DNA of 8,730 nucleotides. It comes from Actinomycetota bacterium (GTDB taxonomy: Bacteria; Actinomycetota; Thermoleophilia; Solirubrobacterales; Solirubrobacteraceae). Of the stretch, positions 1 to 5,096 are shown in pieces. Where the stretch lies: assembly GCA_005788585.1 (NCBI GenBank), contig SYBY01000467.1:1-8730 (forward strand). The letters run 5' to 3'. The notes under the pieces were generated by a model. It did not search any database. It was not told where the DNA came from and worked only from the letters and a program-made list of their open reading frames with translations. The position numbers and the translations under genes were made by a program. Numbering within the stretch: the stretch's first letter is position 1; every line of letters begins with the position of its first letter.

Positions 1-3
1 CGA

Positions 4-885
4 CTACTTCAGGCGATAGGCCTTGATGCGATCCTCATACCCTTCCGCATCGCGGGAATACACCCCGTACGCGAGCGCCTGGATGAGGGACAGCAGCGCG
101 GTGTGCGAGCGCACGTACGCCGGGCTGTCGGACGAGTAGTAGAGCGTCGTGTTCGCGAGCTTCGCGACATCGGACAGCGTCGCGTCGACGATCGCCAGCG
201 TGCGCGCCTTGCGATGCCGGGCCAGCTTCATCGCGCGGACGACCAGCGGGTGCGGGCGCCCGGCGGACAGGGCGATCACGAGCGTCTGGTCGTCGATCCG
301 GCTCAGGCGCGACAGCGCTTCCTGCGACGGGCTGGCGACGACCTCGGCACGGAGGTCGAGCAGCATCAGCAGGTGACGCATGTACGACGCGAAGAACGCC
401 ATCTGGTCGGTGCCCGCGACGATGAGCTTCTGGGCGCCCGCGATCTGGTCGATCGCCTGCTCGACCTCGGAGCGCGACACGCGCCGTGCGGTCTCCTCGA
501 TGTTCGCGTGATCTGCGGCCAGCGAGGTTTCGAACTCGTTGCGGTCGAGCGCGAACAGCGGCTCGCCGGACCCCAGCGGCGCGGCGGCCGGCTGCGTGTG
601 GCTGCGGCGGTACTCCTCGCGCGCCGACTGCTGCAGCTCGGGGTAGCCCTCGAAGCCGAGCGCCTGGCTGAAGCGCACGACGGTCGAGCTTGACGTGTTC
701 GCGCGGCGGGCCAGCTCTTCCGCGGTCTGGAACGCCACCTCGTCGAGGTGGTCGACGATGTACTGGGCGACGTCCTTCTGCGACCGTGAGAAGTCGTCGA
801 ACCGCGCCTGGATGTACGCGGACAGGGACTCGGGTGCGGTGGCGCCAGCGGGCGCGGGGGTCGGAACGGCGGCGGCTCTCTTCAT
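4..885 (-). CDS. RpiR/MurR-family transcriptional regulator (HTH + SIS)
   Basis: This is a 293-residue DNA-binding regulator of the RpiR type. Members normally sense sugar phosphates through an SIS domain and control sugar or cell-wall amino-sugar genes. An N-terminal HTH_6-like domain spans about residues 20-95, with the helix-turn-helix near 54-84 (TAEELARRANTSSSTVVRFS, then LGF.GYPEL). An SIS-like fold spans about 128-275 ('LIVAGTDQ' at 154, 'LVIALSAG' at 202, 'TLAIVDA' at 229). I chose ATG 885 because an AGG lies nine bases upstream and because the upstream extension reads like non-coding frame. It is the last of four same-strand genes and follows the GGDEF gene by 76 bp. The SIS positions that usually read G-x-S and S-x-S-G-x-T are altered here (AGTDQ, LSAGRPHP), so the ligand may differ from a sugar phosphate. 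The family is clear; the regulated genes are unknown. Confidence 0.9.
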   Translation of the reverse strand: MKRAAAVPTPAPAGATAPESLSAYIQARFDDFSRSQKDVAQYIVDHLDEVAFQTAEELARRANTSSSTVVRFSQALGFEGYPELQQSAREEYRRSHTQPAAAPLGSGEPLFALDRNEFETSLAADHANIEETARRVSRSEVEQAIDQIAGAQKLIVAGTDQMAFFASYMRHLLMLLDLRAEVVASPSQEALSRLSRIDDQTLVIALSAGRPHPLVVRAMKLARHRKARTLAIVDATLSDVAKLANTTLYYSSDSPAYVRSHTALLSLIQALAYGVYSRDAEGYEDRIKAYRLK

Positions 886-894
886 GGGCGGCAA

Positions 895-908
895 CCTGTT
901 TCGACAGG
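895..908 (-). promoter_or_regulatory. Hairpin covering the rpiR-type gene's ribosome binding site
   Basis: On the minus strand CCTGT-CGAA-ACAGG forms a five-base-pair stem with a four-base loop. Its 3' arm contains the AGG that serves as the only Shine-Dalgarno match for the ATG at 885. It could be a translational control hairpin or an autoregulatory operator. A stem this short also arises by chance; only its position makes it notable. Confidence 0.3.
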
Positions 909-961
909 GTGGGCGCCGTGTCCTTCCGGCGTTCTGTGAACTGGACCGCGAGGCCGCAGAT

Positions 962-1486
962 TCAGGGACCGAAGCGGCCGGGCCCCTCGCCGCGGGCGCG
1001 GAGCATCGCGCGGTGCGCCTCGGTGAGCACGCGGTCGGGCTCCAGCTCGCCGCCGGCGACGACGACCAGTCCGACACTGACGCTCATCTGGTGCTCGGTC
1101 TCCCCCGCGAGCAGCGGGCGCTCGAAGCCCTCGAGCACGCGCTCGGCGACGACCAGTGCCTCCTCGTCGTTGGTCAGCTCCTCGCAGACCATGACGAACT
1201 CATCGCCACCGGCACGCGCCACGGTGTCGCCCGCCCGCACGAGCTCGGACAGCCGCACGGCGGCGGCTTGCAGGATCGCGTCGCCGACCTCGCGGCCGTG
1301 GCGGCGGTTGAAGGCGCGCATGCCGTCGAGATCCACGGACAGGACAGCCAGGCTGTCGTCACGCGGGCGGCGGCGTCGGACGAGGGCGACGCGCAGGCGG
1401 TCGCGGAGCAGCACCCCGTTGGGGAGGCCGGTCAGCTCGTCGCGCAACAGCTCGTCAGCCGGTTGGGACTCCATGTCTCCATCCAT
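962..1486 (-). CDS. Stand-alone GGDEF diguanylate cyclase
   Basis: The product should make the second messenger c-di-GMP from two GTP in the cytoplasm. It is 174 residues from ATG 1486, essentially one GGDEF domain with no sensor domain or membrane segment. Visible motifs are DELTGLPN (16-23), the metal/substrate positions D52, N60 and D69 in VDLDGMRAFN...GD, the active-site loop GGDEF at 93-97, and an inhibitory I-site RAGD (84-87) placed five residues before it. The C-terminal 'AD.ALY.AK' element is changed to AHRAMLRAR, a mild departure. The start is uncertain: GTG 1519 is the longest (185 aa) but lacks a ribosome site and its first codons look non-coding; ATG 1474 has GGATGGAG just upstream. 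The stop codon of the preceding small gene lies 59 bp (or 26 bp) upstream, so co-transcription is likely. With no sensor, control is probably through expression or partner proteins. Confidence 0.9.
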   Translation of the reverse strand: MDGDMESQPADELLRDELTGLPNGVLLRDRLRVALVRRRRPRDDSLAVLSVDLDGMRAFNRRHGREVGDAILQAAAVRLSELVRAGDTVARAGGDEFVMVCEELTNDEEALVVAERVLEGFERPLLAGETEHQMSVSVGLVVVAGGELEPDRVLTEAHRAMLRARGEGPGRFGP

Positions 1487-1545
1487 CGGCAGAATGAGCC
1501 TGGGAGCGTAGTGCCGCACGCGGCGGCGCGCGACGGTGTCTCGTG

Positions 1546-1743
1546 TCAGGCGCGGACGTCGACGTGCTGCGGAGGCGACACGAGGAGCGGTTCGGGCGCC
1601 GACTGCGCCGGGATCGCCTCGATCGACTGCAGCGCGTCGCGGGCGTGCTCCAGCTGCGGCAGGTCCACGAGCCCGTGCTCGGCGGGCAGCTGCTGCATCA
1701 CCTGGGCCAGCTGCAGCATCTTGGTGCTGGTGATCGCGTCCAC
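1546..1743 (-). CDS. Small protein, paralogue of its upstream neighbour; possibly YjfB-like
   Basis: A 65-residue cytoplasmic protein without signal peptide or membrane segment, starting at GTG 1743. It opens MDAITSTKMLQLAQVMQQL and ends LLVSPPQHVDVRA. It lines up end to end with the protein encoded just upstream (1806-2000): both begin MD, carry TST then (K/R)MLQ near residue 8, have a predicted helical middle rich in Q/E/L, and finish in a short (I/V)DV tail. I chose this start because it matches the paralogue's start and because a -10-like GATACT lies six bases before it. The frame stays open upstream into the shadow of the PKD gene, but codon use there does not fit. The layout recalls the YjfB family of putative motility proteins (short, MD start, ID(V/I) end). 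That assignment is from memory and weak. It lies directly upstream of the GGDEF gene. Confidence 0.65.
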   Translation of the reverse strand: MDAITSTKMLQLAQVMQQLPAEHGLVDLPQLEHARDALQSIEAIPAQSAPEPLLVSPPQHVDVRA

Positions 1744-1761
1744 GGGGTCAGTATCGGATAC
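1744..1761 (-). promoter_or_regulatory. Candidate leaderless promoter/operator of the second small gene
   Basis: On the minus strand GATACT (plus 1750-1755) stands six bases before the GTG at 1743, the spacing expected if transcription begins at or next to the start codon. No Shine-Dalgarno sequence is present. GATACT lies inside the 11-base palindrome GTATC-G-GATAC (1751-1761), which could be an operator. No convincing -35 element is seen. Confidence 0.3.
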
Positions 1762-1805
1762 CGCCGGCGTGACGGCCAGCTTTCTGGACGAACGGGCGAG
1801 TCGGG

Positions 1806-2000
1806 TCAACCGTAGACATCGATCAGCCCGCCGCCGTTGAGCAGGATGGGCCGCTGCGGCGCGCCCTGCGCCTCGATCACGTCGAGCTGGCGCTGCAGCT
1901 CGACGGCCTGGTCGGCCGGGATGGCGCCGCCGCCGGACGCCATGAGCTCGCGCATCAGGGCGTTGATCTGGAGCATCCTGCTGGTGGAGGTCAGGTCCAC
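1806..2000 (-). CDS. Small protein, first of a tandem paralogous pair; possibly YjfB-like
   Basis: A 64-residue soluble protein from GTG 2000, reading MDLTSTSRMLQINALMREL at the start and ending LLNGGGLIDVYG. Its middle (about residues 28-46, PADQAVELQRQLDVIEAQG) looks helical. It resembles the next gene (1546-1743) across its whole length despite low overall identity, so the pair probably arose by duplication. They are separated by 62 bp and read in the same direction as the GGDEF and RpiR genes. GTG is the only start in this frame that gives the shared N-terminus; no Shine-Dalgarno is present, and an 8-base palindrome TACATGTA lies five bases upstream (2006-2013). The P-x-LL-x-GG-x-IDV tail is the part that most recalls YjfB-type motility proteins. 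Function is not established. Confidence 0.65.
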   Translation of the reverse strand: MDLTSTSRMLQINALMRELMASGGGAIPADQAVELQRQLDVIEAQGAPQRPILLNGGGLIDVYG

Positions 2001-2057
2001 GGCGATACATGTAGCCGGACGGCACGCGGCAGGTATGAATCGTGGACAGATGACCCG

Positions 2058-2073
2058 TGGGGTCCCGGCCCCA
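2058..2073 (-). terminator. Weak hairpin after the small PKD gene
   Basis: TGGGG and CCCCA form a five-base-pair GC-rich stem with a six-base loop, 11 bases after the stop codon of the small PKD gene. No U-run follows, which is common for terminators in high-GC actinobacteria. It may separate the PKD gene from the small-protein/GGDEF cluster, but the stem is short. Confidence 0.3.
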
Positions 2074-2084
2074 TTCTGCCCGTC

Positions 2085-3053
2085 TTACTTGCAGCGAGCG
2101 GGCCTGCTGGTGGGCGTGCGCACGCAGAGGTCGCGGCGCGACGGCGACGCCCGGCGCCGGACCCGCAGTTCGGCGAACTTGCCGATCGTCCCCGCCACGG
2201 TCACCCGGATCCGCACGCGCGTGCCGGAGCGCAGCGCGCGTTCGAGGACCCGCAGGCGCACGGTGTCCGCGCGCTTCAGGGTGCGCGGCGCGATCCGTCG
2301 CGGACAGCCCTTCCCGACGCAACGGGCATCGATCCGCGCACCCGCCGGCGCGGTCACGCTGACGACGCGCAGCCTCGCGCCACGCGGCGTGACGCGGCCG
2401 ACGAAGCGCACGCGCGGGAACGGCCGCAGGCGCGGCGTGACCCCGGCTGCGCCGATCTGGGGCGCGGCAGCGAGGGTGACCGCGCCGTAGATGTCGGTGA
2501 CCTGCAGGCGCACGGTCCGGCCGGCGACCTGCCCGGCGGGCACGGTCACCGACGCCGCGGTCCCGTCGTCGAACCCGTCGCCGTCGGTGTCCCAGATGCG
2601 CGTCATGGGATCCCCGTCGGGATCGGTGGACGCATCGATGAACGTGACGTCCTGACCTGGGGATGGCGCCGCGGGCGACAGCGTGATCGCCGCGACCGGG
2701 GCGCCGTTGACGACGGGGACGCTCACGGTCGTCGTCTCCTCGCGGCCGAACGGCTCGCGGGTGCTCAGCGACACGGTGTGGGGCCCAGCGGTCGTGAACC
2801 GGTGGCGCAACGGCGACACGCTCCCGCGGTCGGTCCGCGACACGCCGTCGTCGGTGCGCCACACCCAGGTGCAGAACGAGCACCGGGACGTCGCGCGGAA
2901 GGTGATCTCCTGGCCCGGCCGGGGCTGCGCGGGCTCGAAGGTGAACTGCGGGGGCGCAGCCTGCGCGGACGCGGGCACGAGTCCCGCGGTGATCAGGCAG
3001 GCGGCCATGAGTGCACGGACCGCTATCGAGCTCCCCCTCGTCATGTGCGTCAC
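2085..3053 (-). CDS. Secreted PKD-domain protein, short form
   Basis: A 322-residue exported protein. A signal peptide occupies about residues 1-32 (hydrophobic AVRALMAACLITAGLVPASA, cleavage near AQA). A first Ig-like domain (about 34-114) carries a close Cys pair C58/C61. One PKD-like domain follows (about 117-197) with ASTDPDGDPMTRIWDTDGDG and the acidic loop DTDGDGFDDG. The C-terminal domain (about 205-322) starts LRPFPRVR, contains C245-x4-C250 in CVGKGCP and ends with C310 and C321. The same first and last domains occur in the large PKD protein at 5074-8430, so this is its short paralogue. GTG 3053 has GGGA seven bases upstream; ATG 3044 is an alternative. PKD domains usually mediate surface contacts or carbohydrate/protein binding. 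No catalytic domain is visible, so a structural or adhesive role is inferred. Confidence 0.85.
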   Translation of the reverse strand: MTHMTRGSSIAVRALMAACLITAGLVPASAQAAPPQFTFEPAQPRPGQEITFRATSRCSFCTWVWRTDDGVSRTDRGSVSPLRHRFTTAGPHTVSLSTREPFGREETTTVSVPVVNGAPVAAITLSPAAPSPGQDVTFIDASTDPDGDPMTRIWDTDGDGFDDGTAASVTVPAGQVAGRTVRLQVTDIYGAVTLAAAPQIGAAGVTPRLRPFPRVRFVGRVTPRGARLRVVSVTAPAGARIDARCVGKGCPRRIAPRTLKRADTVRLRVLERALRSGTRVRIRVTVAGTIGKFAELRVRRRASPSRRDLCVRTPTSRPARCK

Positions 3054-3099
3054 GGATCGTTCCCGCTGCGTCGTCGCGCCAATCCCTCGGCGGCGTGAT

Positions 3100-3130
3100 C
3101 GAGACGGGCGGTCCGGCGCCCGAAGTCTCG
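3100..3130 (-). terminator. Bulged GC-rich hairpin downstream of the tRNA
   Basis: CGAGAC (plus 3100-3105) pairs with GTCTCG (3125-3130) and GGGCG (3106-3110) with CGCCC (3117-3121), leaving a six-base loop and a three-base bulge. This gives 11 base pairs in all. It starts 24 bases past the 3' end of the minus-strand tRNA, a natural place for its terminator. It also lies 47 bases upstream of the small PKD gene's start, so an attenuator or operator role is possible. No U-run follows. Confidence 0.45.
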
Positions 3131-3154
3131 GGAGCCTACGACGGGACGTGAGTG

Positions 3155-3227
3155 TGGGCCGGCCCGGATTCGAACCGGGGTCTGACGGATTATGAGTCCG
3201 CTGCTCTGACCGCTGAGCTACCGGCCC
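3155..3227 (-). tRNA. tRNA with CAU anticodon (elongator Met or Ile2)
   Basis: A complete 73-base cloverleaf without an encoded CCA. The acceptor is GGGCCGG/CCGGCCC with discriminator A. The D arm is GCTC/GAGC with an eight-base loop, the anticodon stem GCGGA/TCCGT with loop CTCATAA, the variable loop five bases, and the T arm CCCGG-TTCGAAT-CCGGG. The D arm and loop fit an elongator, and the C1-A72 mismatch of initiators is absent. CAU can be elongator Met or the isoleucine tRNA whose C34 is changed to lysidine by TilS. Base pairs C4-G69 and C5-G68, reported TilS identity elements in E. coli, are present and lean towards Ile2. This is not decisive. The tRNA starts 22 bases after the lipoprotein gene's stop codon and may be cut from the same transcript. 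Confidence 0.95.
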
Positions 3228-3249
3228 GCGGCCAACCTACCGAGCGGAT

Positions 3250-4227
3250 CTACTGAACCTGCTTGACCGCCGCCGTCAGTTCCTCAGCCGAGAACGCGCC
3301 CTCGAACCGCTCGACGACCTTGCCGTCGCGGTCGATGACGAAGATCCACGGCTCCGTGGGCAGGCCCCACTCGCCCACCTGCGGCCGGAAGCCCTTGTTC
3401 ACGTCGTTGTCGACGTAGATCTCCTGCTGGATGAAGTTCACGCCGTCGCCGTTCTCGGCGCGGACCTGCTCGGCGATGTCGACGACCGGGCCGCACACCT
3501 GCGTCTGGCAGAGCGCCGGCGTCGCGAACTGAAGGACAACCGGCTCCTTGCCGAGCACGTCCGAGAAGTTGGTGCGCAGCATCTCCTTCGGCGGCGGGAC
3601 GCGCGTGGAGAGCTGCTCGAGGTCGCCGCCGACGTCGGCTTCGGTGAGCGTGTTGATGTCGATCGCCTCGTCGCCGATGTCCGGCACGCCGTTCTTCGCG
3701 CCCACCTTGAACTCGAACGACGACGCCATCTGCAGCTCGCCGCCGACCTCGGCCACCGCGAACATGACGCGCGAGCCCCGGCGCTCGAAGGGCACCTCGG
3801 CGACCCAGATCGTGTCGCCGCCCTCCAGGTCCGCGGCGGCCTGTGCGCTGCGGTACTGCGGCTTGACGTCGACCGATTCCTTGCGCGCGACGTACGGGCC
3901 CTGGACGTCGCTCCCGTCCGGGCGCGCGCTGTAGACCGCCGCGCTCGTCGCGTCGACCTGCTTGCGCGCCACGTCGAAGAGCGCGAACCCGACGCGGTTG
4001 TCCCCCACGCGCATCACCGAGGTGCTCGGTGCGAAGACCGGGCCCTCCGGCAGGTCCGCGGCGAAGGTGTCGACCTGCTGGCCGTTGCCCTCCGGGAAGT
4101 CGGCGGGCTCGGCGGTCGCGGTCTGCGCGGTGGTCGCGGCGCTGTCGCCGTCGTCCGATCCCCCACAGCCCGCGACGACGAGCACGCCGGCGATGAGCAG
4201 GCTGGCGAGCAGGGCGAGTCGCGTCAC
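3250..4227 (-). CDS. Lipoprotein with C-terminal thioredoxin-like domain
   Basis: A 325-residue protein expected to be lipid-anchored outside the cytoplasmic membrane. Residues 4-20 are hydrophobic and end in the lipobox V-A-G-C21, followed by a Gly/Ser/Asp/Thr-rich tether (22-50). A beta-rich region (about 60-175) resembles Ig-like YtkA/CopC-type modules, though I cannot assign it firmly. A thioredoxin-like domain fills about 215-325: VVLQFATPALC, then C240-x4-C245, then a likely cis-Pro (TEPWIFVIDRDGK, P293) and a final helix. The two cysteines are spaced C-x4-C, not the usual C-x2-C, so ordinary disulfide exchange is doubtful; metal binding or a non-classical redox role are alternatives. 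I chose GTG 4227 because it places the signal sequence at the N-terminus. No Shine-Dalgarno is seen, but TACACT lies seven bases upstream. It diverges from the SDR gene. Confidence 0.85.
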   Translation of the reverse strand: MTRLALLASLLIAGVLVVAGCGGSDDGDSAATTAQTATAEPADFPEGNGQQVDTFAADLPEGPVFAPSTSVMRVGDNRVGFALFDVARKQVDATSAAVYSARPDGSDVQGPYVARKESVDVKPQYRSAQAAADLEGGDTIWVAEVPFERRGSRVMFAVAEVGGELQMASSFEFKVGAKNGVPDIGDEAIDINTLTEADVGGDLEQLSTRVPPPKEMLRTNFSDVLGKEPVVLQFATPALCQTQVCGPVVDIAEQVRAENGDGVNFIQQEIYVDNDVNKGFRPQVGEWGLPTEPWIFVIDRDGKVVERFEGAFSAEELTAAVKQVQ

Positions 4228-4240
4228 GATCGCGAGTGTA
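4228..4240 (-). promoter_or_regulatory. Candidate leaderless promoter of the lipoprotein gene
   Basis: TACACT on the minus strand (plus 4235-4240) matches the TA...T core of a -10 element and sits seven bases before GTG 4227. Transcription would start at or just before the start codon. No ribosome binding site is visible in the same interval, which fits a leaderless mRNA. No good -35 element is seen. Confidence 0.35.
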
Positions 4241-4294
4241 GGCGGTGGTGTGATGGGATACCGCCGCTTGGCACACGAGGACGGGAGACGGGTC

Positions 4295-5035
4295 ATGGCG
4301 CAGCGTGCGGCGTTGGTCACGGGGGCATCGAGCGGGATCGGGCTGGCGATCGCCCGGATGCTGGGCGCCGAGGGCTACGGCCTGACGATCGCCGCGCGCC
4401 GGCCCGAGAAGCTTGAGGAGGCCGCCCAGTCCCTGCGCGACGAGGGCCTCGACCTCCAGGCGATTCCCGGCAACCTGGCCGACGAGGAGCACATCCAGTC
4501 GGTCGTCGCCGCGCATCGCGAGAAGTACGGGCGCCTCGACGTGCTGGTCAACAACGCGGGGGTCGGCGCCGGGCAGCCCGTCGGCGACATCACCGCGAAG
4601 CGGCTGGACCTCCAGCTCGACCTCAACCTGCGGTCGCTCGTGCTCTTCTACCGCGAGTCCGTCGGGATGCTGCGTGAGGCCGGCGCCGAGCACCGCAACG
4701 CGCTCGTCGTCAACACCGCGTCGATCTCCGGGAAGAGCGGCGAGGCGTGGCTGTCGGTCTACAGCGCCACCAAGCACGGCGTGGTGGGCTTCACCGAGGC
4801 GATGAACAAGGAGCTCGCGGGCGACGGGATCAAGTCGTGCGCGCTGTGCCCGGGCTTCGTCGACACCCCGATGACCGACTTCGTCAAGGGCGCGGTCCCG
4901 GCCGAGCAGATGATCCGCCCGGAGGACATCGCGGAGGGCGTGCGCATGCTGCTGCGCGTCTCCCCCGGTTGTGTGATCCCGGAGATCATCTTCCAGCAGC
5001 CCGGCGGCGGTCTCACGGGCCAGCCGGCGGCCTGA
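4295..5035 (+). CDS. Classical short-chain dehydrogenase/reductase (SDR)
   Basis: A 246-residue cytoplasmic NAD(P)-dependent oxidoreductase of the classical SDR family, of normal length. The cofactor motif TGASSGIG is at 9-16 and NNAG at 86-89. The catalytic tetrad is complete: N111, S143, Y156 and K160 (YSATK), with the usual 13-residue Ser-Tyr spacing, and CPGFVDTPM follows at 185-193. Basic residues after the second strand (AARRPEKL, 33-40) suggest NADP(H) preference. ATG 4295 is supported by GGGAG (4283-4287) seven bases upstream, the best ribosome site in the window; an in-frame GTG/ATG about 45 bases earlier is less likely. The lipoprotein gene diverges 67 bp away and the large PKD gene follows. 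The substrate cannot be read from sequence: 3-oxoacyl or hydroxysteroid-like compounds are both possible. The C-terminus (QQPGGGLTGQPAA) is flexible. Confidence 0.95.
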   Translation: MAQRAALVTGASSGIGLAIARMLGAEGYGLTIAARRPEKLEEAAQSLRDEGLDLQAIPGNLADEEHIQSVVAAHREKYGRLDVLVNNAGVGAGQPVGDITAKRLDLQLDLNLRSLVLFYRESVGMLREAGAEHRNALVVNTASISGKSGEAWLSVYSATKHGVVGFTEAMNKELAGDGIKSCALCPGFVDTPMTDFVKGAVPAEQMIRPEDIAEGVRMLLRVSPGCVIPEIIFQQPGGGLTGQPAA

Positions 5036-5065
5036 GCAGGGACACACCAGAAACAAGACTGGCGG

Positions 5066-5096
5066 ACGGAGCCATGCGGCTTTACCATGGCTCCGT
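5066..5096. promoter_or_regulatory. Perfect 11-bp inverted repeat over the start of the large PKD gene
   Basis: ACGGAGCCATG (5066-5076) and CATGGCTCCGT (5086-5096) are exact reverse complements separated by nine bases. The left arm contains GGAG and the candidate ATG 5074. The right arm contains most of TACCAT (5083-5088), a -10-like element six bases before GTG 5095. As DNA it could be an operator for a dimeric repressor; as RNA it would fold into a stable hairpin hiding the ATG and its ribosome site. Confidence 0.6.

Noticed and set aside
1744..1790. A flagellar sigma-28 type promoter before the second small gene (CCGATA resembles GCCGATAA)
   Set aside because: No TAAA element occurs at the required distance of about 15 bases upstream.
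695..1840. A 381-codon plus-strand frame opposite the GGDEF and small genes
   Set aside because: It is antisense to genes with clear motifs and shows no recognisable domain.
1546..2883. A single 445-codon minus-strand frame running through the small PKD gene and ending as the second small protein
   Set aside because: Its first part is an Arg/Ala-rich shadow of the PKD gene (2085-3053) and also crosses the first small gene. Only the last 65 codons look real and match the neighbouring paralogue.
1756..4270. The shared 11-mer GGATACCGCCG upstream of the second small gene and in the SDR/lipoprotein intergenic region as a common operator
   Set aside because: Matches of this length are expected several times by chance in a window of this size, and the position relative to the start codons differs.
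5047..5061. CCAG...CTGG as a terminator after the SDR gene
   Set aside because: Only four base pairs with a long loop and no U-run; too weak to call.
4747..5073. N-terminal extension of the large PKD frame back into the SDR gene
   Set aside because: It overlaps the well-supported SDR coding region in another frame, and the signal peptide would be internal. The true start is at 5074 or 5095.
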